The translations under genes and the position numbers were made by a program. From Salvia splendens (Eukaryota > Streptophyta > Magnoliopsida > Lamiales > Lamiaceae): 64,000 bases of DNA. The DNA is taken from assembly GCF_004379255.2 (NCBI RefSeq), contig NC_056038.1, positions 8,408,729-8,472,728 on the forward strand. The letters are read 5' to 3'. How positions within the stretch are numbered: the stretch's first letter is position 1; every line of letters begins with the position of its first letter. Positions 1 to 11,100 of the stretch are shown piece by piece. The notes under the pieces are model-generated. The model saw only the letters and a list, made by a program, of their open reading frames with translations. It ran no database searches and had not been told where the DNA came from.

Positions 1-773
1 GCCGTTGAAAAAAATCAGTTAAAATATATGGAAAACTAAAATAAGATAATTAGCGAAAAGCTTAAAAATGCGTACCAATAATTTATTTTTAAAATATATG
101 GATTTGGATTAATAAGAAAATTACTATAATGCCATTTGCTATGAAACAGATTCGAATACAATGTTTCCCCAATCCATAATACTAATGGGCCTAATGTTAT
201 TTTTTGAAAGCCCAGTAAGAATTGCTTTGATTTTTTTGTTGGGTATTTCTATACACTTGTTCTGCTAAAATAGAAAATAAACCATAGTAGTATACATTAT
301 GGATTTGTTTTTGGGGTCATGGTATTCTCAATTTTAGAGACTCCAAATTTGTAATCTCAAAACATCTTTAACTAAAAATCTTAGAAAGTTTGAGACAAAT
401 GGACTATGGAAGTAAAAGATACTATCACATAAAATTAGGCCTAAACTCTGGGTAATATTTCATTAGTTTTTTCTCTATCTTTGCCTCTCAGAATACTCTA
501 TGCAACATATGACCAAATAAACAGTTATGGAACTCGTGATCATAATTGGAATTAGAAGATTGAACATTTTAGATGGTCTCACTCACAAAAGAATATAGAT
601 GTAATAAAAAGTGAGATGACAGCTAGTACTATGTTAATTGCACTGAAATAAACATCATTGAGTTCATGTTAATTCATATCTTCAACCAAATACCCCTAAG
701 AAGAAGAGTTCTAATAAAGAAAATACAGAGGTCATCCATCACCTCACAACAATACTCATCAACTCTACCCTTC
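1..773. other. AT-rich intergenic DNA
   Basis: No open frame of useful length and no recognisable repeat ends are visible. The right part lies directly downstream of the ICR-like gene on the minus strand, so it probably contains that gene's 3' UTR and polyadenylation region. Confidence 0.5.
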
Positions 774-1754
774 TTATTTCTGAGGCTTCTTCCATAGCAC
801 ACCAAACTTCCTCAGCACATTCACATTCTTCTTCTTGAACATTTCATTATCAAGATCATCCGCGTTGGACGAGGGGATGTTCCTCATCTTGTTGTCCATT
901 GACCCCGTCCTCTCCACTGCGTGCCCGTTGTTCCCAACCGCTAGCATGGACGCAGCCACCTCCGCTGCCTTCCTCCACTGATCCGACTGCACCTTCAGCT
1001 TCCGCAGCTCTGCCTCCATCTCCGCGTTGGCTGCTTGCGCTGCCTCCAGCTGCTCAGCAACGCGAGCTGCCTTCCTGTTGCTCCTGTCCACCTCCTCCGT
1101 CATGGACCCCACCTTCACCAGCGCCTCCCTCTCTGCTACTCTCGCTGCCTCTAGCTCTGACATAGCCTCGCTCCTCGTGCTATTGTAAGCCTCCATTTCT
1201 TTCCTCAATGCTCTGTTTTCCTCTGATATGTTATGGTATTGTGCTTTAATAGTCTCATTTTCTGCTCTCAGCTCGTGCTCCCTGTGGCCGGATAACGCGT
1301 TCTCCAACTGCATTATGAGGGCGTCGTTCTCCTCAAAGATGCTCTGCAGCTCAGTCTCCTTATCCATGAGGTTTGACCTCAGCTCCTCGATTTCATAGCT
1401 GCATTTTCGAAGCTCTGCCTCCAACTGAGCCTCTCTCTGCCCTGATGTGGACTTGATCTGTTCCACAATCTCACAAGCGTGCTTTACTTGCTCTGCGCTC
1501 TGAGCTTGATCCTCGTTCCGCCTCATCTCAGCAACAGCTAGAGCAGATCTCAACTGCTCCACTTCAAGCTTCGCAGAGGCGAATTCTGCTTCAATTGATG
1601 ATACCTTTGCCTTCTCGTCTTCAACTTCACCATTGAGTTTCCCAACAAGCTCTTCTAGAAGCTCTACACGAGCCTTCGACTGTTCCAGCTCACTGGCTGC
1701 AGCCTCGTAGACTCCCGTGGCTTTACAACCATCCGACCTGAGCGTCTCCACCAT
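774..1754 (-). CDS. ICR/RIP-type ROP-interactor protein, C-terminal part
   Basis: The 326-codon frame is almost entirely coiled coil (E/K/L-rich heptads). About 70 residues before the end it carries the block [13 protein letters not shown] (from residue 259), and it ends in a basic tail [10 protein letters not shown]. Both are hallmarks of the plant ICR/RIP family (interactors of constitutively active ROPs), scaffold proteins that bind activated ROP GTPases at the plasma membrane and microtubules. The QWRKAA block is the part of the family known to contact ROP. The start (LRSDG..., then ELEQSK) aligns with the middle of ICR2-like proteins, so the usual N-terminal half is missing. The frame stays open upstream of the ATG ([12 protein letters not shown] precedes it), so the true exon starts further up, or this is a 5'-truncated copy. 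No matching N-terminal exon was found up to about 3 kb, where other sequence begins. Family assignment is strong; completeness is doubtful. Confidence 0.8.
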   Translation of the reverse strand: MVETLRSDGCKATGVYEAAASELEQSKARVELLEELVGKLNGEVEDEKAKVSSIEAEFASAKLEVEQLRSALAVAEMRRNEDQAQSAEQVKHACEIVEQIKSTSGQREAQLEAELRKCSYEIEELRSNLMDKETELQSIFEENDALIMQLENALSGHREHELRAENETIKAQYHNISEENRALRKEMEAYNSTRSEAMSELEAARVAEREALVKVGSMTEEVDRSNRKAARVAEQLEAAQAANAEMEAELRKLKVQSDQWRKAAEVAASMLAVGNNGHAVERTGSMDNKMRNIPSSNADDLDNEMFKKKNVNVLRKFGVLWKKPQK

Positions 1755-3071
1755 CTTCTTGACTGTTCCATCTTCTTGACTTAGACTCTTATGTTGGTTT
1801 TTTCCAATTTAGGTAAGAATGCATTTGAGGGAAACTAGTGTTTCAAACTGAACTTGTTGACTGGAGGAACAATAAAATTAACTCAGGCTTCTACTACGCT
1901 CATTCAGATAGCACGCAGCCTACTCCAATCTATCCGAGCAGCCAAGTCTAGGATACGTTATGTGGGGGGAAGGCTACGATACAACCAGTGCTTGGATCCA
2001 GAAAGGAACCTGCAGGTCCATTTCTTGGATCGAGATCTCTTCCCATACCGGGGTCTATGGGAGGAGGAGGACACGAAGAAGGCCTAGCCTGCGATAAACG
2101 GGAGAGAGAGGAAGCTCGAAAGGCAGGTGTTGTCTGGCCTGTGGGAGTATGAATGACATCAACACTAGAATGTGTTTGCAAAGTTATTTCTAAGCATCAT
2201 TAGAGCTCATTCCTATGTTAACACTTAGTTCTTGACCTTGGACTTTTAGGATAAAGCTAAAAAGCTTAGGAAAGAAACTAAGAAAAACATACACAGTAAG
2301 TTTTAGAGCATTAGATACCTAACCCCACACACACCAAGAGAAAGCAGGAGGCGAGAGAGGAGACGGCGTCTCATTCACAGAGTGTGGAAGGATATACTAT
2401 CTCATGAGGCAGACCATTGAGATATGTTCATACTCTGGCTGCTGGTTGCTTCCACCTTCCCTTTTTTTGTTACAGTCACAAGTCACAAGAGGTATGCATA
2501 TTCTGGTGGGAGAAGCAGATTTCGTGCTAAAACTGTCGTTCATCTTCCTTAGTTGCAGGCATTTCTAGTTCAAGATGCTTATTGTTTGGGAAATGTGAAG
2601 GGAGTGTATATATATCTAATCAAAGTCCTAGAGAGAAGCTATCTCTGTTTGATGAGGTGAAAGATCGTATAAAGAGAAGGCAGACAAATCAAAAGGAGGA
2701 GAGTCGGTTGACGAATCGTTGCAGAAAATGAAACACAGAAACCATGACGAATTCGACTATTCAGCTTCCTCTGACTTGGCTAGCTTAGAGTGGAAGAAAA
2801 TGAAGATCCCTGATTTCTCTATGAGTAAACAACATACATATTATACATAGTTGAAAATTTCAGTGCACATTTTAACAAAGCAATAGAGCAGTAAGTAGTG
2901 GGATAAACAACAGCATATAAAACAGTAACAAACATCCCATAAGCAGCAGATCCAAACAAACATAGCAACAAACAATCCATAAGAAGATCCAAACAAACAT
3001 AGCAAATATTCAAAAGGGTGGCAATGTTATTGTGATCCAAACCACCAATCTAGTACCTGTTTCTTCTTCAT
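1755..3071. other. Spacer between ICR-like gene and cysteine-rich ORF
   Basis: Small open frames occur on both strands around 1850-2180, but none resembles the N terminus expected for an ICR protein. The stretch 2280-2420 is purine-rich, like a plant 5' UTR read on the minus strand. I see no other gene or repeat. Confidence 0.4.
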
Positions 3072-3599
3072 CTACTCCTCCTTGCCGTCCTTCTCATCAT
3101 CGCTTTCGTCGTGATCGCCGAGATAGGTGTCTTCGTCGTAATCATTCTCCTCCAAGTAGAACTCAATCATTTTCTTTCTTCCCTTCATGAGGAGTTGTTG
3201 TTGTTCCAGAGTAAGGTGCTTCTTCATCTCAGCCTTGGTTAAAAATTTTATCCAATATAATTGGTCATGAGCTTCTTTGCGTCTGCTCTTCATCCAGTAG
3301 GCCTTCTTTTCATCCTTACCCCGACGCCTGATCACCTCGTCGAGAAGGGCCAGAGGGAACTTACTGAGACTCATCGGACAAGGCTCAAAGCTTCGGCAAG
3401 GAAGCCCCTCCTCGATGTAGTTTCCGCAAGCTCGGCAGGTTCTACCCGAAACAACCTTGTGACATTTCCTCCAATGTTCTTGCACGGCTTCATGGCTTCT
3501 CATCCCATTTCCCTTGCACCATCTCTGCCCCCTGTTGCATTTGTAGAGATGGATTCTTGCTTTTTCATTTTTGGCTGACATTCTGGCATACATTCTCAC
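3072..3599 (-). CDS. Cysteine/histidine-rich protein of unknown function, 5' end split by a copia insertion
   Basis: I do not recognise this protein. The frame is open for 175 codons; the first ATG inside it is codon 3 (3591-3593). The N-terminal third carries closely spaced Cys and His residues (C21, C28, H36, H42, C46, H47, C55, C58, C68, C74, counted from the first codon of the frame), which could form zinc-finger-like folds. The middle is basic and rich in K/R/Q/M. The last 25 residues are acidic (runs of D and E). A full-length copia element lies 35 bp upstream. If the element and one GAAAG copy are removed, the frame continues without a stop to an ATG at 8154-8156, adding about 15 N-terminal residues. 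The element therefore probably sits at codon 3-4 of the original gene and separates it from its promoter. It may be a real gene or a conserved relic; expression evidence is lacking. Confidence 0.45.
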   Translation of the reverse strand: MRMYARMSAKNEKARIHLYKCNRGQRWCKGNGMRSHEAVQEHWRKCHKVVSGRTCRACGNYIEEGLPCRSFEPCPMSLSKFPLALLDEVIRRRGKDEKKAYWMKSRRKEAHDQLYWIKFLTKAEMKKHLTLEQQQLLMKGRKKMIEFYLEENDYDEDTYLGDHDESDDEKDGKEE

Positions 3600-3634
3600 A
3601 GCCCCAAGCTTAGAGAGCTTAGAGAGAAAGAAAG

Positions 3635-3866
3635 TGTTGGATTTGAATCAGTCGTTGGTCAAGAATAATGCTCCAAGTCTGTTGGAGTCTGTTGGAGTCA
3701 AGAAGTTGTTTGAGATTTTTATGCTATGTTTCCTTATTTTCCTGTTTCAGTTGTACAGACGACTTTGTCTTCCTTGTTAGGCTATTTAAAGCCATTTCCT
3801 ACTGCTATTAAACTCATCGAAGCTTATTCAGCTTTTGTTAAGTATTGTTTGATCTCAGAACCAACA
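3635..3866 (+). repeat. 5' LTR of the copia element
   Basis: 232 bp, TGTTGG...CCAACA, identical by eye to 7916-8147. It contains an internal tandem CTGTTGGAGT repeat near 3680-3705. Confidence 0.96.
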
Positions 3867-3870
3867 AATC

Positions 3871-3885
3871 TGGCATCAGAGCCAG
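3871..3885 (+). other. Primer-binding site (initiator tRNA-Met type)
   Basis: TGGCATCAGAGCCAG begins four bases after the 5' LTR. It differs by one base from the complement of the 3' end of plant initiator tRNA-Met, the usual copia primer. Confidence 0.85.
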
Positions 3886-3926
3886 CAATATAAAGTGAGA
3901 GAAAGTGTGCAAACACAGCGAGTGAA

Positions 3927-6900
3927 ATGGGAGAATCGAGCAATTTTGCACAACCGAGCATACCAAAATTCGATGGGGATTACGATCATTGGAGTCTTCT
4001 CATGGAGAATCTTCTCAGATCAAAGGAGTACTTCGATGTGGTGAAAGATGGAGTTGAAGAACCTGTCAATGAAGAAGTGCTGACCGAAGCACAGAAGAAG
4101 ACTCTTGCTGATGCAAGATTAAAAGATCTGAAGGCTAAGAATTATTTGTTCAGTGCTATTGACAAATCAATTCTTAAGACAATTACCTTGAAAGAAACCT
4201 CAAAGCAGCTGTGGGATTCAATGAAGACTAAGTATCAAGGAAATGCACGAGTAAAGCGTGCACAATTGCAGACATTGAGGAGAACGTTTGAATTGCTAGA
4301 GATGAAGAATGGAGAATCCATCTCCGATTACTTCACAAGGGTGATGATGGTGGCCAATGATATGAGAAATAACGGTGATGATATGCAAGATGTCAAGATT
4401 GTGGAAAAAATCTTGCGTACCTTAACCGAAAACTTCAATTACATAGTGTGTTCAATTGAAGAATCCAAAGATATTGACAGCCTATCAGTCGATACGTTGC
4501 AGAGCTCATTACTAGTACATGAGCAGAAAATGAGAAAGCCGAGCAATGTAGCAGAGGAGCAGGTGCTCAAAGTCTCTCATGAAGATCGAAGAGGCAGAGG
4601 AAGAGGGTTTAGCCAAGGAAGAGGAAGAGGAAGAGGAAGGTTTAACAAAGCAACAGTGGAATGCTTCCGATGTCACAGGCTCGGACATTTTCAATATGAA
4701 TGTCCGATGGAGGGTAAGGCGAATTATGCGGAGATAGATGAAGAAGAAGGTGATGTACTTTTGATGGCGTACACACCAATCCAAGAAGAGAAGGAAGAGG
4801 CATGGTTTCTTGATTCAGGTTGTTCCAATCACATGAGCGGAGACAAATCCTGGTTTTCTAAGCTTGATGAAGATTTTCGATGCTCAGTGAAGCTGGGAAA
4901 CAACTCTCGTCTATCAGTGATTGGGAAAGGTGATGTGAATCTATGCGTTAATGGAAGATCTCTTATAATTTCAGATGTATATCTGATACCGGAATTAACA
5001 AGCAATCTGGTGAGTTTGGGACAATTTGTGCAAAAGGGATGCGAGATTCTGATGCATCATGGAGTATGCAAACTCTATCATCCGGATTTGGGACTTATTA
5101 TGCAGTCAAGGATGACCACAAATAGGTTGTTTAAGATTATGGCGACTAAATATAGCATGGTTGCTACAGAGGAATGCTTGAAAACCACAACGATGGATGA
5201 TCTACAACTCTGGCATCGAAGGTATGGGCATCTAAACTACAAGGGGTTAAGAAAGTTGAAATACCAGAACATGGTGAGAGGGATACCACACCTTAACACA
5301 GAAGGAGCCGAAAAATGTGTCAGCTGCTTGGTAGGCAAGCAACACCGTGAAAGCATTCCAAAGAAGAGCTTGTGGCGTTCATCACGGAGATTGCAACTGG
5401 TACACTCAGACATTTGTGGCCCTATTTCTCCAACATCAAACAGTGACAAGAGATACATCCTCACCTTCATCGACGACTTTAGCAGAAAGGTTTGGATATA
5501 CTTCTTGTCACTAAAATCTGAGGCTTTTGTTTTCTTCACTAGATTCAAAAACCAGGTGGAGAAAGAGATTGGAGAAACGTTGGCATGTTTGAGAACGGAT
5601 AGAGGTGGTGAATTCACATCGAATGAATTCAATGATTTCTGTGAAGAAGCCGGGGTAAGCAGACAACTCACTACCGCTTTTACTCCACAACAAAACGGAA
5701 TTGCTGAGCGCAAGAACCGTACAATAATGAACATGGTTCGATGCATTTTGAATGACAAAGGAGTTCCTAGGATATTCTGGGCGGAAGCAGCAAAATGGGC
5801 TGTGCATGTATTGAACCGAAGTCCAACCTCGGTGATACAAGAGAAAACACCTGAAGAAATATGGAGTGGAATGAAGCCTACAGTCGACTATTTCAGGGTA
5901 TTTGGGTGCATAGCACATGTTCATGTTCCAGACCAAAGGAGAACGAAGCTTGACGATAAAAGCACCATATGTGTGCTAATCGGAATGAGCAACGAATCAA
6001 AGAGTTATCGTTTATACAATCCGACAACAGAGAAGGTCATAACAAGTAGGGATGTAATTTTCGAAGAAGAGAAAGGATGGGATTGGGGACAGAAAATAAA
6101 AGAATCAGAGGCTGAGCAATTGGTCTGGGAGGATAGAGAATCAGAAGTCGAGGAAAACATGGAAGAAGCGGTTCAGGAACGTGAAACAGAACAGAACGAG
6201 GAAGGTGTTCAAGATACAGTACCGATTCCTATTCAAACTCCTACGGCTCAGAGAATCAGAAGAAAACCCGCGTATTTGCTGGATTACGAGACCAGAGGGG
6301 AAGAAGAAGATGAAGAAATTGCTGGTCTCGTATTGTTTGTCTCAAACAACGATCCTGTAACCTTTGATAAAGCCAGTAAAGAAGAAAAATGGGTAAAAGC
6401 CATGAAAACAGAGCTGGAGTCAATAGAAAGGAATGGCACTTGGTTTCTCACAGAGCTTCCAAGTGGAGCAAAGAAGATTGGAGTTAAATGGATTTATAAG
6501 ACGAAGCTTAACGAGAAAGGAGAGGTTGACAAATACAAAGCTCGGTTAGTAGTCAAGGGTTATGCGCAGGAAGAAGGGGTGGATTACAGCGAAGTCTTTG
6601 CTCCTGTGGCACGTTGGGATACTATTCGTATGATCCTAGCAGTGGCAGCTCAGAAAAACTGGTGTGTTTATCAGTTAGACGTAAAGAGTGCCTTCCTTTA
6701 CGGCGAACTAACGGAAGATGTTTTCGTGGATCAACCAGAAGGATGCATAAAGGAAGGAGAAGAGCACAAGGTATACAAATTGGTGAAGGCACTATACGGC
6801 TTAAAACAAGCTCCAAGAGCTTGGTACAGTAAGATTGAAGCCTATTTTGTCAAAGAGGGCTTTCAGAGATGCGAGTACGAGTACACACTTTTTGTTAAGA

Positions 6901-7886
6901 CTGAAGAAGGTGGCAGGTTTCTTATTGTCAGTCTTTACGTAGATGACTTAATCTTCACAGGAAATGATGAAGCGATGCTTAAGGAGTTCAAATCATCCAT
7001 GAAAAAAGAATTTGAGATGACCGACTTGGGAAAAATGAAGTACTTCTTAGGTGTTGAGGTAACACAAGATGAAGATGGGATCTTTATTCATCAAAAGAAA
7101 TATGCTGGGGAGATTCTAGAGAGGTTCAAATTGCAGAATGGAAATGAAGTCAAGAATCCTATCGTGCCGGGAGTGAAGTTATCAAAGGAGGGAGATGGAA
7201 ATAGAGTTGATTGTACGCTGTACAAACAACTCATTGGAAGCTTGATGTACATCACAACGACAAGACCTGATTTGATGTTCGCAGTTTGTTTGCTGAGTAG
7301 ATACATAGCGGATCCCAGAAATGAACATATGCAAGCTGCAAAACGAGTGCTACGATATATCAAGGGTACTCTAGGATTTGGTGTGTTTTACAAAAGAGGA
7401 ATGACGGAGGAGTTGACAGTTTACACAGATAGTGATTACGCCGGTGACGTTGACAATAGGCGTAGCACAAGCGGCTATGCATTCTTGCTGAGTGGAGGAG
7501 CTGTTGCGTGGGCCTCAAAGAAGCAACCGGTAGTTACTCTATCTACTACGGAAGCTGAGTTCATTGCTGCAGCATACTGCGCTTGTCAGTGTGTGTGGAT
7601 GAGGAGGATTTTGGAAGAATTTGGGTTAATGCAGTCAGGTTGCACGACAATTCTATGTGATAACAATTCAACAATTAAGTTATCAAGAAATCCAGTTCTT
7701 CATGGTCGTAGCAAACATATCGATGTCAGGTTTCATTTTCTGAGAGATCTCACTAAGAATGAAGTTGTGAAATTGGTTCATTGTGGAACTAATGATCAGA
7801 TTGCAGACATATTGACTAAGCCATTGAAGCTGGAAGCTTTTGTTCGTTTAAGAGAGAAACTTGGAGTTTGCGAGAGAGTAAACTGA
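3927..7886 (+). CDS. Intact copia Gag-Pol polyprotein (1319 aa)
   Basis: One open frame encodes the whole copia complement in copia order. Gag lies in about the first 230 residues, with a UBN2-type core starting near FDGDYDHW. An RG-rich stretch leads to a CCHC knuckle (C246 to C259, CFRCHRLGHFQYEC). The aspartic protease has D296-S-G. The pre-integrase HH-CC zinc region starts near LWHRRYGH (about 428). Integrase has D495, D558 and E594; the last two are 35 residues apart as in DD35E enzymes. Reverse transcriptase has YVDD at 1004-1007. RNase H has TDSDYAGD with D1168 and ends near the copia motif ADILTKPL. No stop or frameshift interrupts it, and all catalytic residues checked are present. 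The ATG is the first in frame, 60 bp after the LTR. It acts in virus-like particles to copy and integrate its own RNA. The clade within Ty1/copia was not resolved. Confidence 0.97.
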   Translation: MGESSNFAQPSIPKFDGDYDHWSLLMENLLRSKEYFDVVKDGVEEPVNEEVLTEAQKKTLADARLKDLKAKNYLFSAIDKSILKTITLKETSKQLWDSMKTKYQGNARVKRAQLQTLRRTFELLEMKNGESISDYFTRVMMVANDMRNNGDDMQDVKIVEKILRTLTENFNYIVCSIEESKDIDSLSVDTLQSSLLVHEQKMRKPSNVAEEQVLKVSHEDRRGRGRGFSQGRGRGRGRFNKATVECFRCHRLGHFQYECPMEGKANYAEIDEEEGDVLLMAYTPIQEEKEEAWFLDSGCSNHMSGDKSWFSKLDEDFRCSVKLGNNSRLSVIGKGDVNLCVNGRSLIISDVYLIPELTSNLVSLGQFVQKGCEILMHHGVCKLYHPDLGLIMQSRMTTNRLFKIMATKYSMVATEECLKTTTMDDLQLWHRRYGHLNYKGLRKLKYQNMVRGIPHLNTEGAEKCVSCLVGKQHRESIPKKSLWRSSRRLQLVHSDICGPISPTSNSDKRYILTFIDDFSRKVWIYFLSLKSEAFVFFTRFKNQVEKEIGETLACLRTDRGGEFTSNEFNDFCEEAGVSRQLTTAFTPQQNGIAERKNRTIMNMVRCILNDKGVPRIFWAEAAKWAVHVLNRSPTSVIQEKTPEEIWSGMKPTVDYFRVFGCIAHVHVPDQRRTKLDDKSTICVLIGMSNESKSYRLYNPTTEKVITSRDVIFEEEKGWDWGQKIKESEAEQLVWEDRESEVEENMEEAVQERETEQNEEGVQDTVPIPIQTPTAQRIRRKPAYLLDYETRGEEEDEEIAGLVLFVSNNDPVTFDKASKEEKWVKAMKTELESIERNGTWFLTELPSGAKKIGVKWIYKTKLNEKGEVDKYKARLVVKGYAQEEGVDYSEVFAPVARWDTIRMILAVAAQKNWCVYQLDVKSAFLYGELTEDVFVDQPEGCIKEGEEHKVYKLVKALYGLKQAPRAWYSKIEAYFVKEGFQRCEYEYTLFVKTEEGGRFLIVSLYVDDLIFTGNDEAMLKEFKSSMKKEFEMTDLGKMKYFLGVEVTQDEDGIFIHQKKYAGEILERFKLQNGNEVKNPIVPGVKLSKEGDGNRVDCTLYKQLIGSLMYITTTRPDLMFAVCLLSRYIADPRNEHMQAAKRVLRYIKGTLGFGVFYKRGMTEELTVYTDSDYAGDVDNRRSTSGYAFLLSGGAVAWASKKQPVVTLSTTEAEFIAAAYCACQCVWMRRILEEFGLMQSGCTTILCDNNSTIKLSRNPVLHGRSKHIDVRFHFLRDLTKNEVVKLVHCGTNDQIADILTKPLKLEAFVRLREKLGVCERVN

Positions 7887-7904
7887 AGCTAACGCTTTCA
7901 GTTT

Positions 7905-7915
7905 AGGGGAGGCAA
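7905..7915 (+). other. Polypurine tract of the copia element
   Basis: AGGGGAGGCAA lies immediately upstream of the 3' LTR, at the position of the plus-strand primer. Confidence 0.75.
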
Positions 7916-8147
7916 TGTTGGATTTGAATCAGTCGTTGGTCAAGAATAATGCTCCAAGTCTGTTGGAGTCTGTTGGAGTCAAGAAGTTGTTTGAGATTTT
8001 TATGCTATGTTTCCTTATTTTCCTGTTTCAGTTGTACAGACGACTTTGTCTTCCTTGTTAGGCTATTTAAAGCCATTTCCTACTGCTATTAAACTCATCG
8101 AAGCTTATTCAGCTTTTGTTAAGTATTGTTTGATCTCAGAACCAACA
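7916..8147 (+). repeat. 3' LTR of the copia element
   Basis: 232 bp, same ends and sequence as 3635-3866, followed by the second GAAAG target copy. Confidence 0.96.
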
Positions 8148-11100
8148 GAAAGCCATTGGAAATGAGACAAAGTGCAAATGATGAAACAAATTGAAACAAA
8201 GTGAAACATTTTCGTACTATAACCAATCCAAAAACAATGCAAATTAATGAAAATTTGGGTTGAATTTGAAAATATATCAAAATGTGGACAGGGGGTTGAA
8301 TTTGATAAACTCTGGTTCATTTCGAAAAAGCACGACGGCTATTGAATTAGGATTCTGAATCCAAGTACAAATTGCAGAGCAGAAAAAGTAAAAGAAACTG
8401 CTCTTCGTTCCCCTGCAATTGCAAACGCCTAACCACAACAAAATCGCAAAGAACCACAACAAAATCGCAAATCAGAATTGCTAATCTCAACCTTAACCAA
8501 AGATAAGAGAGATATATATGAAGAAACAAAATGGATTTGAGAGAAATAACAAAATGGATTTGAGAGAGAAAGAGTTTGAATGGATTTCAGAGAAAAGAAA
8601 AGAAAACAAAGTGGAGTGAGAGAGATGCTTCGACAGGGGTGGGTATAGATATAGATATATCAGGAATGTTAGATTCAGGGAGCACTTTTTGTACACTAGG
8701 CCTATTTTTGGTAATGGGCTTAATTTGTTAGTGCACTAATATAACTGAGCCCTACTTGTGGCAAGAGCCTGAATTTGTGAATTCATTCATATTATAAAAC
8801 CATAGTGCTATATTAGTATATAGTACTCCATATCTCCTCAGCATTAATTAATCAATTAACGTTGAGATATTATTTACAGAGCTGCACAACATAATTACAT
8901 TACATGTGGAGTATATTCTAGTACAATATGTATTAATTCCACCTATATTCTTCTAGTCTTTGCACTATCCATTACATGCTCCTTCATTAATTTTTTTTGT
9001 CCATCTAATATACAAAGTTAAATGGAGTAGTAAATTTTTAAATGAGTTAAAATATGGTGGATGGATGTAGTAGTATTTTTTTTTCTTTTTTTTTGCGTTT
9101 TGACTACAACAAATTTCATATGTTGACTATACTATACTATACTATACTTCTTCACATTTCTTCCTTGTTTAATTAATTTACGCTATCTAGTGTGTGACAT
9201 TTACGTAGTACTAGTATTATCATCTTGTTGCTCTCATAATTTATTAGCATATGCATATATTTAGGTGAGATGTAAATTGCACTTTTTTTGTCATTTTTTT
9301 ACTTTTTATTTAGGAGTTAAACCTGCCCATTAACTATATATGCACTAAATATGTCATTTAGACCATACATGAAATGATATTAAATAATCAATTGGGTAGT
9401 TTCTTTGGGATTTGCAGTTTTTGGTTTTTCCTTTCTTTTTCCTTTTTCTTGCGTTTTTCATTTGTTTTTCTTTTATCAAATGGAAATAAAGTGATTAAGA
9501 CTATCTCAACCAAAATCGCTGATCAATTTAAGCAATTTCCACTAATAAATGAGTAAATCACCAACTAATAACAGTACTCCAATTAAAGTCCATTTTTTTT
9601 TCTTATATAATATTCTTATGACTTATTAATGCTAATTCATAATATCTAAGCTCAAAATGAGAGTGATTTCGTAAAAAATAAAGTTATAGGCTCGATTGTT
9701 GGTGGAGTTTATGTTTTAAAATTTAAATTTTCTCAGGGCACAAGCTCAAAATGAGAGTGGTTTTGCAAAAAATAAAAATAAAAATATTATAGCTAGACTC
9801 GATTATTGGTGGATTATTTAGTTTGAGTTTATTGATAGGAAGAAATTGAAATGGGCTGCTGCCACTCTATGGAGTGGACCGGAAAGTCACCATTGATTAA
9901 TCTATGCACACTTGTATTTTGACTAGAAAAATTCAATAAAAACATCTCCCAAATTAGTAAATAATGAATTTAAAACCCCAACAAAGCATTTTTTTTTATA
10001 AAATGAAAAAAAATGGTCTTAAACTTTTTTTTTATATGTTCATTTCAACTTGAGGGTAATGGTAGAAACAAAGAGAAGTTTTATGAGATGATAAGAGCAA
10101 AGAAGAAAGTTCTACTATAAGTACTACTCCATATTGCTAGATTTCAACTTTCAAGACAAGAAAATTATCCCACCACTTTAGTGGGATAGAATTAGCGTGA
10201 AATACTAGTTCCATATTCTTTTGTGGGTTAGCCACGTTTCTTCATAGAAAACAATAGATAAAAATCTTATGTCCTATACTAGAGTTCAGATGCTTGATTT
10301 CACTTACATTTATTTTGCTTTTTGTATTTTTAAATTTGCGAAGCAATTCCTTTCATGCCTACCCACATGACATGGCTTATTATTTTTTCTTTTTTTTCCT
10401 CCATTGTTTAACATATGACTTTTGAGATTATGTCATTAAAGTTTAGTCACCAATTACATGCGGTGAACAATATGTTATTAGTACTCCTATTAAGGTATCA
10501 AAATGGCGATCCTACTGTCCTAACCCAAATACTCTATATATGGTCATATGTGGGCAAAGTTATTCTAGACATCAGTACAAATTAGATTAAAATCAAGAAA
10601 ATTTTGATGAAAGTGGGAAATGATCTCATCTTTAAAATATTAGTAATAATGATTAAATATATTTAACAGTTAAAGATAATATAATTGAAATTGACTAAGT
10701 TATTAAACTATCAAAATAACCAAAAAAATAGGTATATTCATTTAAGAGTGACGGAGCATATGCCATGTTAGTATTTCCACCCCTACACTCACCGTCATAG
10801 CAATACCCCTACAACTTCCAAAATATCCTATAAAATTATTACTATGTCCTTTCAAACTCTTCTTCCTTAAAAAAGAATACAAAAGCACATGTGCTTGATT
10901 ATGTTATTAAATACTACTAGTACTTTTTCGAAAATAATATACACAAGACTTTAAGAAATTGTTTGACTTTATATAGTAAACTGGGTATCAAAGTTGAAAC
11001 TTACTTTTATATATTGGTTTTATACTAATAAAATGTGAGTGGAATGAGTTAGTGAAGTGTATGATCCATTTACCACATAGTAAAAGTGAAATGAGACACT

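Larger units (their letters stand above)
3635..8147 (+). mobile_element. Full-length Ty1/copia LTR retrotransposon
   Basis: Two 232-bp LTRs start TGTTGG and end CCAACA and look identical by eye. A 5-bp target duplication GAAAG lies at 3630-3634 and 8148-8152. A primer-binding site follows the left LTR, a purine tract precedes the right one, and one uninterrupted gag-pol frame lies between. Everything needed for autonomous movement appears present, so the insertion is recent. Confidence 0.97.

Noticed and set aside
1948..2181. Minus-strand ORF that might be the first exon of the ICR-like gene
   Set aside because: It opens with TTG rather than ATG, lacks the basic/proline motifs of ICR N termini, and no splice link to 1754 was evident.
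2819..3040. Minus-strand hydrophobic ORF of 73 codons
   Set aside because: A/T-rich sequence with repeated AAACAAACATAG units; no start context, family or neighbour supports it.
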